A stretch of 64,000 bases of DNA from Planktothricoides raciborskii GIHE-MW2 (GTDB lineage Bacteria; Cyanobacteriota; Cyanobacteriia; Cyanobacteriales; Laspinemataceae): NCBI RefSeq assembly GCF_040564635.1, contig NZ_CP159837.1:3397001-3461000 (forward strand), in the 5' to 3' direction. Numbering within the stretch: the stretch's first letter is position 1; each line of letters opens with the position of its first letter. This document shows positions 24,735-32,556 of the stretch, piece after piece. Made by a program: the position numbers and the translations under genes. The notes under the pieces are model-generated. The model had not been told where the DNA came from, ran no database searches, and worked only from the letters and a program-made list of their open reading frames with translations.

Positions 24735-25613
24735 ATGAGCGAAAAAATACATTCTTATCAGTATCTTCAGGACTATCGCTTTGAATGGTGGAATCCAGAT
24801 TTTCTGGAACTTTTGGCTAAAAGGTTCAATCTATCCCAAATTAATAGTATTGCGGATATAGGTATAGGGTTGGCGCATTGGTCACGCCTCTTAATTCCAT
24901 TTCTCTCTCAACCCTTACGTTTTGTGGGGGTTGATATTGAATATTTTTGGATTGAAAAAGCGAAAAAAACTTTTAAGAACATCCAAAAAGAAGTGGAGTT
25001 TTCTGAATTACATTTTATTCAAGATGATGCCCATAACCTCAGCTTACCCAGTAATAGTTTTGATTTAGTAACTTGTCAAACATTACTGATGCACTGCTAC
25101 GATCCGAAAAAAGTCTTAGCAGAAATGAAACGGATTGCTAAACCAGGTGGACTAATCTTAGCAGTGGAACCCATAAATTTACTTAATCGCTTAGAATTTA
25201 GTTCCTTGATCAACAGCTTATCGGTTGAACATCAAACTTCTCTTTTTCAGTTTTGGTCATACTTTCATCAAGGAATCAGAGCAAAAGGCAAAGGAGATCA
25301 TAATATAGGTGCTTATTTACCGGCTCTATTTCAGCAGGTTGGCTTAGAAAAAATAGCCGTTTATCAAAATGATCGAGTTTATGATTCAAAAAGTGATGAC
25401 TCGATTAGTGTTGAAGATATCCTCATGGAATATAGGAAGCCAGAAACCGCTGAAATGATTATGGCTGGGGGAGGTAATGACCAGATTATTGCTGAAGGAC
25501 TCGAATCTGCCAAATTTCTCGCTGAATTGATCGTCTCTGAAATCCAGAATCATAATTATTATGCTACCGGGTTTCTCAATACATTTATATTCAGCGGCTT
25601 TAAGTCAGAGTAA
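24735..25613 (+). CDS. Class I SAM-dependent methyltransferase
   Basis: A 292-residue protein with a Rossmann methyltransferase core: motif I IADIGIGLAHWS (39-50), acidic residue in VGVDIEY (Asp67), DDAHNLSLPSNSFDLVTCQ (about 99-117) and MKRIAKPGGLILAVEP. Methyltransf_11-like. A C-terminal extension (about 175-292) may bind the substrate. Its tight coupling with the HExxH gene suggests both act on the same molecule. The substrate is unknown. Confidence 0.8.
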   Translation: MSEKIHSYQYLQDYRFEWWNPDFLELLAKRFNLSQINSIADIGIGLAHWSRLLIPFLSQPLRFVGVDIEYFWIEKAKKTFKNIQKEVEFSELHFIQDDAHNLSLPSNSFDLVTCQTLLMHCYDPKKVLAEMKRIAKPGGLILAVEPINLLNRLEFSSLINSLSVEHQTSLFQFWSYFHQGIRAKGKGDHNIGAYLPALFQQVGLEKIAVYQNDRVYDSKSDDSISVEDILMEYRKPETAEMIMAGGGNDQIIAEGLESAKFLAELIVSEIQNHNYYATGFLNTFIFSGFKSE

Positions 25614-25884
25614 ATTTTTTAGGGATGCCATTGAATCATAAAAACGCAATTCCTAAATTAACATAAACCTAGGGACACGGCAATGCCGTGTCCTGATTTT
25701 AGTTGGCATAAGCGATCGCCCCTCTTATCCTGGTGCCAATATAATTCTCATTGGTTATTCTTGAGAGGAGATCGCTTATCCTATCATCCTATCCCTCATC
25801 CTGCATTCTTTGTCTCTTGGTGGAGAGTAGAGTCAAAATGCAAAATGCTTTATAATAAAATTACCAGTATAGAAAAAATTTAAG
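25614..25884. repeat. Dispersed element with inverted ends, copy 1
   Basis: From about 25690 to 25785 the sequence runs CGTGTCCTGATTTT..., AGCGATCGCCCCTCT..., an AT-rich middle, then TTGAGAGGAGATCGCT. The same order recurs at about 26265-26370, on the other side of the decayed antitoxin/VapC locus. GATCGCCCCTCT and AGAGGAGATCGC are imperfect inverted ends. No gene is supported in this stretch. Confidence 0.55.
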
Positions 25885-26136
25885 ATGCAAAGTATTAGAG
25901 TGCGATTCGCGCAAGCTATCCGCTTTGCGGAATCGCGGATTGGCAAAAATGGAATTGTACAGATTCAGTTACCGGAAGTCACAGAAGGCACTGAAGTAGA
26001 TATTATTGTGGTTTATGAATCCACATCAACGGCAAAAGACACCAAAAAAATGAGCGATCGCTTTTATGGCTGTATTCAGGATGAAACATTCCTCCGACAT
26101 CCACAACCAGAACCAGCAGAAAGAGAAACATTTTGA
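25885..26136 (+). CDS. Small antitoxin-like protein (VapB position)
   Basis: An 83-residue protein: MQSIRVRFAQAIRFAESRIG, then KNGIVQIQLPEVTEGTEVDIIVVY, resembling the DNA-binding strand segment of VapB/AbrB-like antitoxins, and a C-terminal SDRFYGCIQDETF segment. The stop overlaps the ATG of a VapC-like gene (TGATG). A degraded copy of its 3' end lies at 19422. The first 20 residues look extended by a duplicated AESRIG/AQAIRF-like sequence. Confidence 0.6.
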   Translation: MQSIRVRFAQAIRFAESRIGKNGIVQIQLPEVTEGTEVDIIVVYESTSTAKDTKKMSDRFYGCIQDETFLRHPQPEPAERETF

Positions 26137-26256
26137 TGCTGTACTTACTAGACACCAATACCTGTTTATCTCAAAGGCAAAAATATCCATTTAAAGCAAA
26201 AAAAAACACCGATCAAATCTGAGGATCGCATCAAAGACTATACTGAATTCAAGTAG
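26136..26256 (+). pseudogene. Truncated, frameshifted VapC-like PIN toxin
   Basis: It starts MLYLLDTNTC, the standard VapC opening with its first catalytic Asp, then the frame is lost near 26165. The +1 frame continues YLKGKNIHLKQK, as VapC proteins do, for 29 codons and stops at 26254-26256. The remaining two thirds of the PIN domain are missing. Confidence 0.7.
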
Positions 26257-26264
26257 GGACTTAG

Positions 26265-26375
26265 ACCAGCCGTGTCCTGATTTTTGCAGCCGCGATCGCC
26301 CCTCTTTTTCTCTGGTCAGCATAATTATTCTGATTGATGATGATTAATTATTATTGAGAGGTGATCGCTATTTTG
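26265..26375. repeat. Dispersed element with inverted ends, copy 2
   Basis: It shares CGTGTCCTGATTTT, GCGATCGCCCCTCTT, an AT-rich ATAATTATTCT core and TTGAGAGGTGATCGCT with the copy at about 25690-25785. The two copies flank the decayed toxin-antitoxin pair in direct orientation. Confidence 0.55.
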
Positions 26376-26446
26376 TTAGTTTACCATGCGATCGCCCACC
26401 AATTGTTTTGCTAGAATAAGTTTTGCTCAAGTCAAAAAACACATCT

Positions 26447-27307
26447 ATGCACCCTCAACTCATCAAAACAGCGGCCATTCAAACATCCTATTCCGAAGAA
26501 CACAACCGCAACGTCAAAAAAATCAGTGAATTAGTCCGAGAAGCGGCAGCTAAAGGCGCTCAAGTCATCTTACCTTCAGAATTATTTGAAGGACATTATT
26601 TTTGTAAAGAAGAACACGAGAAATTTTTTGACTGGGCGCATCCCGTCGAAGGACATCCCACCATTCATCATTTCCAGAAAATTGCCGCCGAATTAGGGGT
26701 CGTCGTGCCGGTTTCTTTTTTTGAAAAAGCAGGCCAGTCTTATTACAATAGTGTGGCGATCGTGAATGCGGATGGGTCTTTATTAGGGATTTACCGCAAA
26801 AGTCATATTCCCGATGGCCCAGGATATGAAGAAAAATTTTATTTCCGACCGGGAAATACCGGATTTCGGGCTTGGTCAACCCGATTTGGCACCATTGGGG
26901 TAGGAATTTGTTGGGATCAATGGTTTCCCGAATGTGCCAGAGCAATGGTGCTCATGGGAGCAGATATCTTACTTTATCCCACGGCGATCGGCAGCGAACC
27001 CCAACAGGCGGATTTAAATACTAAAGACCCTTGGCAACGGGTGATGATTGGTCATGCGGTGGCGAATATTGTCCCGGTGGTGGCAGCAAACCGGATCGGC
27101 ACCGAAGACGGACAAACTTTTTACGGTCATTCTTTTATTGCCAATCACTTCGGGGATAAAGTGGCAGAATTAGGTGCCGACGAAGAGGGGATTATTTATG
27201 CCACCTTCGATCGCGCCGAAATTACCCGGACAAGGGCGGCTTTTGGCTTTTTCCGCGATCGCCGTCCCGAACTTTACGGTCTTCTCAGTAGTGTTGATGG
27301 CATCTAA
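26447..27307 (+). CDS. aguB: N-carbamoylputrescine amidase
   Basis: A 286-residue nitrilase-superfamily hydrolase that converts N-carbamoylputrescine to putrescine, CO2 and ammonia in the arginine-agmatine route to polyamines. The catalytic triad is visible: Glu45 (ILPSELFEG), Lys118 (IYRKSHIPDG) and Cys155 (GVGICWDQWFPE). SELFEGHYFC and ARAMVLMGADILLYPTAIG are typical of AguB. The ATG at 26447 is preferred over an upstream TTG. The gene stands alone, with no agmatine deiminase in the window. Confidence 0.9.
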   Translation: MHPQLIKTAAIQTSYSEEHNRNVKKISELVREAAAKGAQVILPSELFEGHYFCKEEHEKFFDWAHPVEGHPTIHHFQKIAAELGVVVPVSFFEKAGQSYYNSVAIVNADGSLLGIYRKSHIPDGPGYEEKFYFRPGNTGFRAWSTRFGTIGVGICWDQWFPECARAMVLMGADILLYPTAIGSEPQQADLNTKDPWQRVMIGHAVANIVPVVAANRIGTEDGQTFYGHSFIANHFGDKVAELGADEEGIIYATFDRAEITRTRAAFGFFRDRRPELYGLLSSVDGI

Positions 27308-28078
27308 TATCAAGTCGGTTCGATCGCTTACAAAAACAATCCTCTCTCATTAAGATGGATTCCCGCAGGAGTTTACCCCCGCGAAAGCCGCCATCGGCTG
27401 GAATGACAGGGCTTTGTAGATAATCAACGAATACACGGACTTGATATAATTCGCCGGAATGGGAACCTTAAACCCCAGCCACGCATCTAGACGATATCTG
27501 GATGATATTTATACGATATCTATACGATATCTATGGAGTATTTTTGTTTCAATTATTGGCATATTTTTGCCTAATTGATGGTCTAGGTGATGGTTGGGTA
27601 AGTTTAAAATTAGTCAAGTTTTGTAAACATTTATAAACTTGAGCCAGCGCTCGAAAAATTCCGGGAAATTCGACCATTGACCGGGGAGGGAAAAAAACAT
27701 CGATCGCTGCTGTAAGCCCCTGTCAAAAGTCATCATTTCCTGGATGTTTGACCCGCCAATCGGGGCAGCGATCGGAGAAATCGGAATTATTCACATTTTT
27801 CTGCCAATTCTGGGTGAATTTGTCCCCAAAAACTCCGATTTTTTCCGGCAAACCGCTGCGGTAGAGAATATAATGGATCTGTATGTGCCAACCTAATCTC
27901 ACATCTTCATGGATTAAACAGACAAGACTTGATAAATCTTCACTCAGATACCTAAAAATTGGCAATTGTGTAAATTTTACCCGATGGGGAAACAGCTAAA
28001 TTATGGCTGGCTGAGATGGCTGGCTGAGATAGATTTAAATAAACTGAAGTCAATGAAGGATATTTACGAGGTGTTCAA
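27308..28078. other. 770-base intergenic region with repeats
   Basis: No supported gene. It contains a GGATTCCCGC...GGAATGACAGGG element (about 27357-27415) related to the one at 55006-55030, tandem copies of TACGATATCTA between 27489 and 27535, and two adjacent copies of GGCTGGCTGAGAT (28003-28030) close to the next gene. An 80-codon minus-strand frame (27723-27965) has only a TTG start and no recognisable family. Confidence 0.45.
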
Positions 28079-28864
28079 ATGAGTCAACGAAAAAATGGTT
28101 TAAAAAAATTGGCTGGCTTATTCCTCTATCCAGCCTTAATCAATTGTTTTGGCTTGTTGCCGTATCAAGCAGCAAAATCGGAGCCAGTCGATTTTCAAAT
28201 TAGTCAATGGGGCGGCGGGGGTGGTGGGGGCTGGCCTCAACCAGCATATCGTGGGGCTCCAGCCAGAACCATTGGCGGAGGTACTCGCGGGGATGGTTGC
28301 ATTTCTGAGGATTTGCCCAAACCCAGTGCATTAATTCCTACCAATAATGTCTGGACGACTCTTTCCGATCGCCCCAAATTTTTCTGGTATGTTCCTTCCA
28401 CTAAAGCCAAAACCGCAGAATTTGTAGTTTTGGATCAAAATGGTGAAGAAGTTTATAGTAAAATGCTCGATCTGAGTCAGGTGAAAACTGGGACAATTAT
28501 CGAAGAAAATCTCCCCCCAGATGTTTCTTTAGAAACAGGTGAAGTCTATACCTGGCAGTTGTCAATCGTTTGCAATCCCCAACGCCGAAGTGGAGATGTT
28601 TATCTGGAAGGTTGGGTGGAATCCTTAGACCTGGAAGCAGACCAACTGAATCAACTACAAACGAATCTGAAACAAGCCGGTGAAGATAGTTGGAAACAAG
28701 CAGAAGTCTATCTAAATGCCGGGATTTACAATGAACTGGTGAGTTTATTGGCTCAGAATCGTTGTGATTATCAAAATGAATGGCAAGAGTTGTTAAATTG
28801 GATGGGTTTGGAAGCACAAGTAGGGACTGATACGATCGCCCAATGTGCCGTGCAAAACAACTAA
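28079..28864 (+). CDS. DUF928 family secreted protein
   Basis: A 261-residue protein with an N-terminal signal-like hydrophobic segment (about 9-30), a Gly-rich linker (WGGGGGGGW) and a DUF928 domain: RTIGGGTRG, WTTLSDRPKFFWYVP, then EVYTWQLSIVCN and YLNAGIYNELVSLLA. GAGG precedes the ATG. In cyanobacteria DUF928 genes commonly precede CHASE2-containing signalling genes, as here (25 bases before the cyclase). It may be an extracytoplasmic partner of the sensor; that is inference. Confidence 0.8.
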   Translation: MSQRKNGLKKLAGLFLYPALINCFGLLPYQAAKSEPVDFQISQWGGGGGGGWPQPAYRGAPARTIGGGTRGDGCISEDLPKPSALIPTNNVWTTLSDRPKFFWYVPSTKAKTAEFVVLDQNGEEVYSKMLDLSQVKTGTIIEENLPPDVSLETGEVYTWQLSIVCNPQRRSGDVYLEGWVESLDLEADQLNQLQTNLKQAGEDSWKQAEVYLNAGIYNELVSLLAQNRCDYQNEWQELLNWMGLEAQVGTDTIAQCAVQNN

Positions 28865-28889
28865 AAAACAACTAGAGGGGTGTCTCAAG

Positions 28890-31145
28890 ATGTGGTCAAC
28901 CTGGAAAAAGTTGATATGGCAATGGCGTGGGGTATGGCTAACAGCCCCTAGTATGGCAGTCCTAGTCATCCTGGTGCGCTGGGGTGGATTGTTGCAAGCC
29001 TGGGAATGGGCAGTTTTCGATCAGTCCCTTCGGCTGCGTCCTGAAGCAACCCAGGATCGCCGAATTGCGATTGTCGGGATTGACGATCAGGATCTGCAAA
29101 AAATTGGTCAGGCGATCATTCCTGATGGGGTTTATGCGGATTTGCTCCGCAAACTCAAGGCTATGGAACCGAGAGCCATTGGTTTGGATATTTATCGGGA
29201 TTTACCCATAGAACCCGGTCATCAAGAGTTGGTCGAAGTGTTTAAATCCACCCCAAATCTCGTGGCTATTCAGAAAGTGGTGGGGAATAGTCCCAGGGAA
29301 CTGGTCGCTGGCCCCCCCGCTTTGGCGGGCAACTTTTTTCAAGTTGGCGCAAATGATTTAATTGTTGATGCGGATAACAAGGTGCGCCGTAGTTTTCTTT
29401 ATGTGCAACCGGATCCGGAGCAAACCTACTTCAGTTTTGGGATGTTGTTGGCGGGTGCTTATTTAAATGCTGACGGCATTAGCCCAGAACAAGATCCAGA
29501 CACAGGAATTTGGCGGTTTGGTCAGACTGAGTTTCCGCCTTTAGAAGCCAATGATGGCGGCTATGTGCGGGCAGATGTGGCGGGCTATCAGGTGATGCTG
29601 AACTATCGCGCTGGGAGTCAGCATTTCGAGACGGTGCCGATGCGAGATATTTTGGACAATAAGGTGCCGCCAGATTGGGGGCGCGATCGCATCATTTTAA
29701 TTGGGGCGGTCAGTGACAGTTCTAACGACTTATTTTTTACCCCCTATAGTAGTGGTCTGCTGACCCTGCCAGAACGGATGGCGGGAGTAGAAATTCATGC
29801 CAATGCGATCAGCCAAATTTTAAGCAGCGTCCTCAACGATCGCCCCTTAATTAGAAGTTGGCCAGAATATTATGAATGGCTGTGGATTTTATTTTGGAGT
29901 ACCATTGGCGCGTCCTTCACTTGGGCATGGCGATCCACGGGTAGCGAGAAAACCTTTTCCTGGCAAAAAACCGTCGCCCTAGTCAGTGCGGGAGTGGCCT
30001 TATTTGGCAGCACTTATGTGGCCATGTTACAAGGTTTGTGGCTGCCCGTAGTCCCTGCGGGTTTAGCCTTAGCCGGTTCCGCGATCGCCGTCACCGCTTA
30101 TATTGCTCGTAGTGCCGCTGAAATTAGAAAAACCTTTGGCCGTTATCTCACCTCGGAAGTGGTGTCTAACTTATTAGAAAACCCCGAAGGTTTAAAAATG
30201 GGGGGAGAACGGCGCAAAATTACCATTTTTACTTCCGATTTAAGAGGTTTTACCGCTTTATCGGAAAGACTCTCTCCCGAAGAAGTGGTGAAAATTCTTA
30301 ACTTCTATCTCAGCAAAATGGCGGATGTGATTACATCCTACCAAGGGACAATTGATGAGTTTATGGGAGATGGGATTTTGGTGCTGTTTGGGGCACCGAC
30401 CGCTAGACCGGATGACCCGGAACGAGCGATCGCCTGTGCGATCGCCATGCAGTTGGCAATGGATACCGTCAACCAAAAAATGAGAGAGTGGGGCTTGTCG
30501 GAACTAGAAATGGGCATCGGCATCAACACTGGGGAAGTGGTGGTCGGCAATATTGGCTCCGAGAAACGCACCAAATACGGGATCGTTGGCAGTCAAGTCA
30601 ACTTAACTTATCGGATTGAATCCTACACCACTGGGGGACAGATTCTCATCTCCGAAACCACCTTAAAAGATGCCGGTGAACAGTTAGTTCAAATCAACGG
30701 CACAAAACAGGTGACACCCAAAGGGGTAAAAGAACCCATCACCATCTATGATGTGGGTGGCATTCAGGGAAAATATCATTTATCTCTGCAAAAAAAAGAA
30801 GAAGTTTTCTTCCCCCTCAAGGAACCATTGCCTTTGCAATACACGGTTTTAGATGGCAAAAATATTGGCGATACCAAGTTTTCCGCCAATTTGATTCATC
30901 TATCCCCCAAAGCCGCTTTATTGCAAATCCCCGATCCATCGCCAGATCATGTCCAACCCATCCCCTTAACAAATCTCAAATTAAATTTACTTTCCCCAGA
31001 AACCGAGGCAGAATTCAGTGAAGATATTTATGGGAAAGTTTTGGAAAAACCAGCGGATTTGGGCTGTTTTTATATTCAGTTTACCTCCAAACCTCCAGGG
31101 GTTGAAGCCAAATTGAGCGCCCTGTATAAATCCCTCACTGTTTAA
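28890..31145 (+). CDS. CHASE2 transmembrane class III nucleotide cyclase, guanylyl-type residues
   Basis: About 751 residues. The ATG at 28890 has AGAGGGG upstream and is preferred to the overlapping one at 28845. An extracytoplasmic CHASE2 sensor (about 35-325) and three membrane helices (about 330-410) precede a class III cyclase domain (about 430-610). Metal-binding Asp450 (TSDLRG) and Asp494 (MGDG) are present. The base-selecting positions are Glu490 (TIDEFMGDG) and Ser568 (IVGSQVN) instead of the adenylyl Lys/Asp pair, which points to GTP, as in Synechocystis Cya2. The last 110 residues look PilZ-like. Confidence 0.85.
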   Translation: MWSTWKKLIWQWRGVWLTAPSMAVLVILVRWGGLLQAWEWAVFDQSLRLRPEATQDRRIAIVGIDDQDLQKIGQAIIPDGVYADLLRKLKAMEPRAIGLDIYRDLPIEPGHQELVEVFKSTPNLVAIQKVVGNSPRELVAGPPALAGNFFQVGANDLIVDADNKVRRSFLYVQPDPEQTYFSFGMLLAGAYLNADGISPEQDPDTGIWRFGQTEFPPLEANDGGYVRADVAGYQVMLNYRAGSQHFETVPMRDILDNKVPPDWGRDRIILIGAVSDSSNDLFFTPYSSGLLTLPERMAGVEIHANAISQILSSVLNDRPLIRSWPEYYEWLWILFWSTIGASFTWAWRSTGSEKTFSWQKTVALVSAGVALFGSTYVAMLQGLWLPVVPAGLALAGSAIAVTAYIARSAAEIRKTFGRYLTSEVVSNLLENPEGLKMGGERRKITIFTSDLRGFTALSERLSPEEVVKILNFYLSKMADVITSYQGTIDEFMGDGILVLFGAPTARPDDPERAIACAIAMQLAMDTVNQKMREWGLSELEMGIGINTGEVVVGNIGSEKRTKYGIVGSQVNLTYRIESYTTGGQILISETTLKDAGEQLVQINGTKQVTPKGVKEPITIYDVGGIQGKYHLSLQKKEEVFFPLKEPLPLQYTVLDGKNIGDTKFSANLIHLSPKAALLQIPDPSPDHVQPIPLTNLKLNLLSPETEAEFSEDIYGKVLEKPADLGCFYIQFTSKPPGVEAKLSALYKSLTV

Positions 31146-31317
31146 ATCGGATGCGGCGATCGCCGAATTTTATAATTTTTTTCCTACATCTAGATGGCGG
31201 GGAGTGATTAACTCAAGAAATGTTCATATGGGACTGCTGAATTGTTAGTCCCAGCTTCGTCTCGTTTTTTCTGTATATCAAAAAATCTAACCAATTCAGA
31301 AATCAGAGAGTGACAAC

Positions 31318-32100
31318 ATGATTAAAATACTTTTCTTAGGGACTGGATCGGCTTTTACTGTGGGAGCCGATAATTATCAATCAAATATGCTACTGATCGA
31401 CGAACAAGGTAATAAACTTTTGATTGATTGTGGGTCAGATATTCGCTTTTCCCTGTATGCCGAAGGGTTTTCTTATTTAGATATTACTGATATTTATATC
31501 AGCCATTTACATTCGGATCATGCCGGGGGTTTGGAATATATGGCTTTTACTACCAAGTTTGATCCCCGCTGCCAGAAACCCAATTTGTACATCAGTAAAG
31601 ATATTGCAGGTCCCCTCTGGCAAAATACTTTATCCGGTGGGTTAACATCAGTGCAAGGGGATATTAATGATTTAGATAGTCTGTTTGCCGTGCATAAAGT
31701 AAGCAAGAATGGCCATTTTACTTGGCAAGGAATTCAATTTGACTTGGTGCAAGTAATCCATATTGATAATGGCTATTATCTGATGCCTAGCTATGGCTTA
31801 TTTTTTGCAGTGAATGGGCTGAAGATATTTTTAACCACCGATACCCAATTACAGGTGGAAAAAATGCAGGAGTATTACGATCGCGCCGATCTGATTTTCC
31901 ACGATTGCGAAACCTCCAAATTCCCCACTCCCGTTCATGCCCATTATAATGATTTGGTGAAGTTACCCGCCGAAATCAAACAGAAAATGTGGTTGTATGG
32001 ATATCAACCAGGCCCATTACCCGATGCCACAGAAGGGGGATTTTTGGGCTTTGTCAAACGGGGACAAAGTTTTGAATTATCCGAGGCTTTGATTCGGTGA
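31318..32100 (+). CDS. MBL-fold metallo-hydrolase
   Basis: A 260-residue metallo-beta-lactamase-fold hydrolase with HLHSDHAGG (His63, His65, Asp67, His68), a later metal Asp in LTTDTQ and a final His in VHAHYND. The opening MIKILFLGTGSAFTVG is like RNase Z and class II cyclic-nucleotide phosphodiesterases. It lies 172 bases after the cyclase on the same strand. A role in removing a cyclic nucleotide is possible but not shown. Confidence 0.75.
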   Translation: MIKILFLGTGSAFTVGADNYQSNMLLIDEQGNKLLIDCGSDIRFSLYAEGFSYLDITDIYISHLHSDHAGGLEYMAFTTKFDPRCQKPNLYISKDIAGPLWQNTLSGGLTSVQGDINDLDSLFAVHKVSKNGHFTWQGIQFDLVQVIHIDNGYYLMPSYGLFFAVNGLKIFLTTDTQLQVEKMQEYYDRADLIFHDCETSKFPTPVHAHYNDLVKLPAEIKQKMWLYGYQPGPLPDATEGGFLGFVKRGQSFELSEALIR

Positions 32101-32556
32101 TTATAAGCGATCGGTTTGGGTGATTTGATGAATTGATCCCTGGGGATCCCTGGCGATCGCCAGGGATCCCCCCATTTCCTCCGAGTATCTTGCTGCCGGG
32201 GGAATTTTTTTCTCTCTGACAAATGCTGGGGCGGCATCTCTCAGTGGAATTACTGAACGACCCAGTAAAATTACTCAGATTAACCCAGCAAAAAAGCTGG
32301 CAAAATCACTGATGTAATTATATTGCTTTCAGGGGTAAGCTGATAGATAGATGAATAGCAGCGTCTGGGAAACAATTTACAGAAACCATAGAAACCGGGT
32401 TTCTGGCTAGATCGTGGCACTTACTGGCTACGGCAAATCGGCCAATGGGATGTTAAATTCAAAGGAAATTCTCCCAATCCACTCAGGTTAGGGCAATATG
32501 GATCGGCAGATCCGTCTGGCGATCGTGGAAACAAAATTTATCTCTATGTTTACTGA
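32101..32556. other. Intergenic region with a 30-bp palindrome
   Basis: No gene seen. Besides the palindrome at 32142-32171 it contains a GAAACCGGGTTTCTGG sequence near 32391-32406, half of the AAACCCGGTTTCTT repeat family. Confidence 0.4.
32142..32171. repeat. Perfect 30-bp palindrome centred on HIP1
   Basis: GGGGATCCCTGGCGA followed by its exact reverse complement. The centre is GGCGATCGCC. It begins 42 bases after the MBL gene stop. It may be a transcription terminator or a repeat. Confidence 0.85.

Noticed and set aside
27723-27965. 80-codon minus-strand frame in the gap before the DUF928 gene
   Set aside because: TTG start, no Shine-Dalgarno, no recognisable family or membrane pattern.
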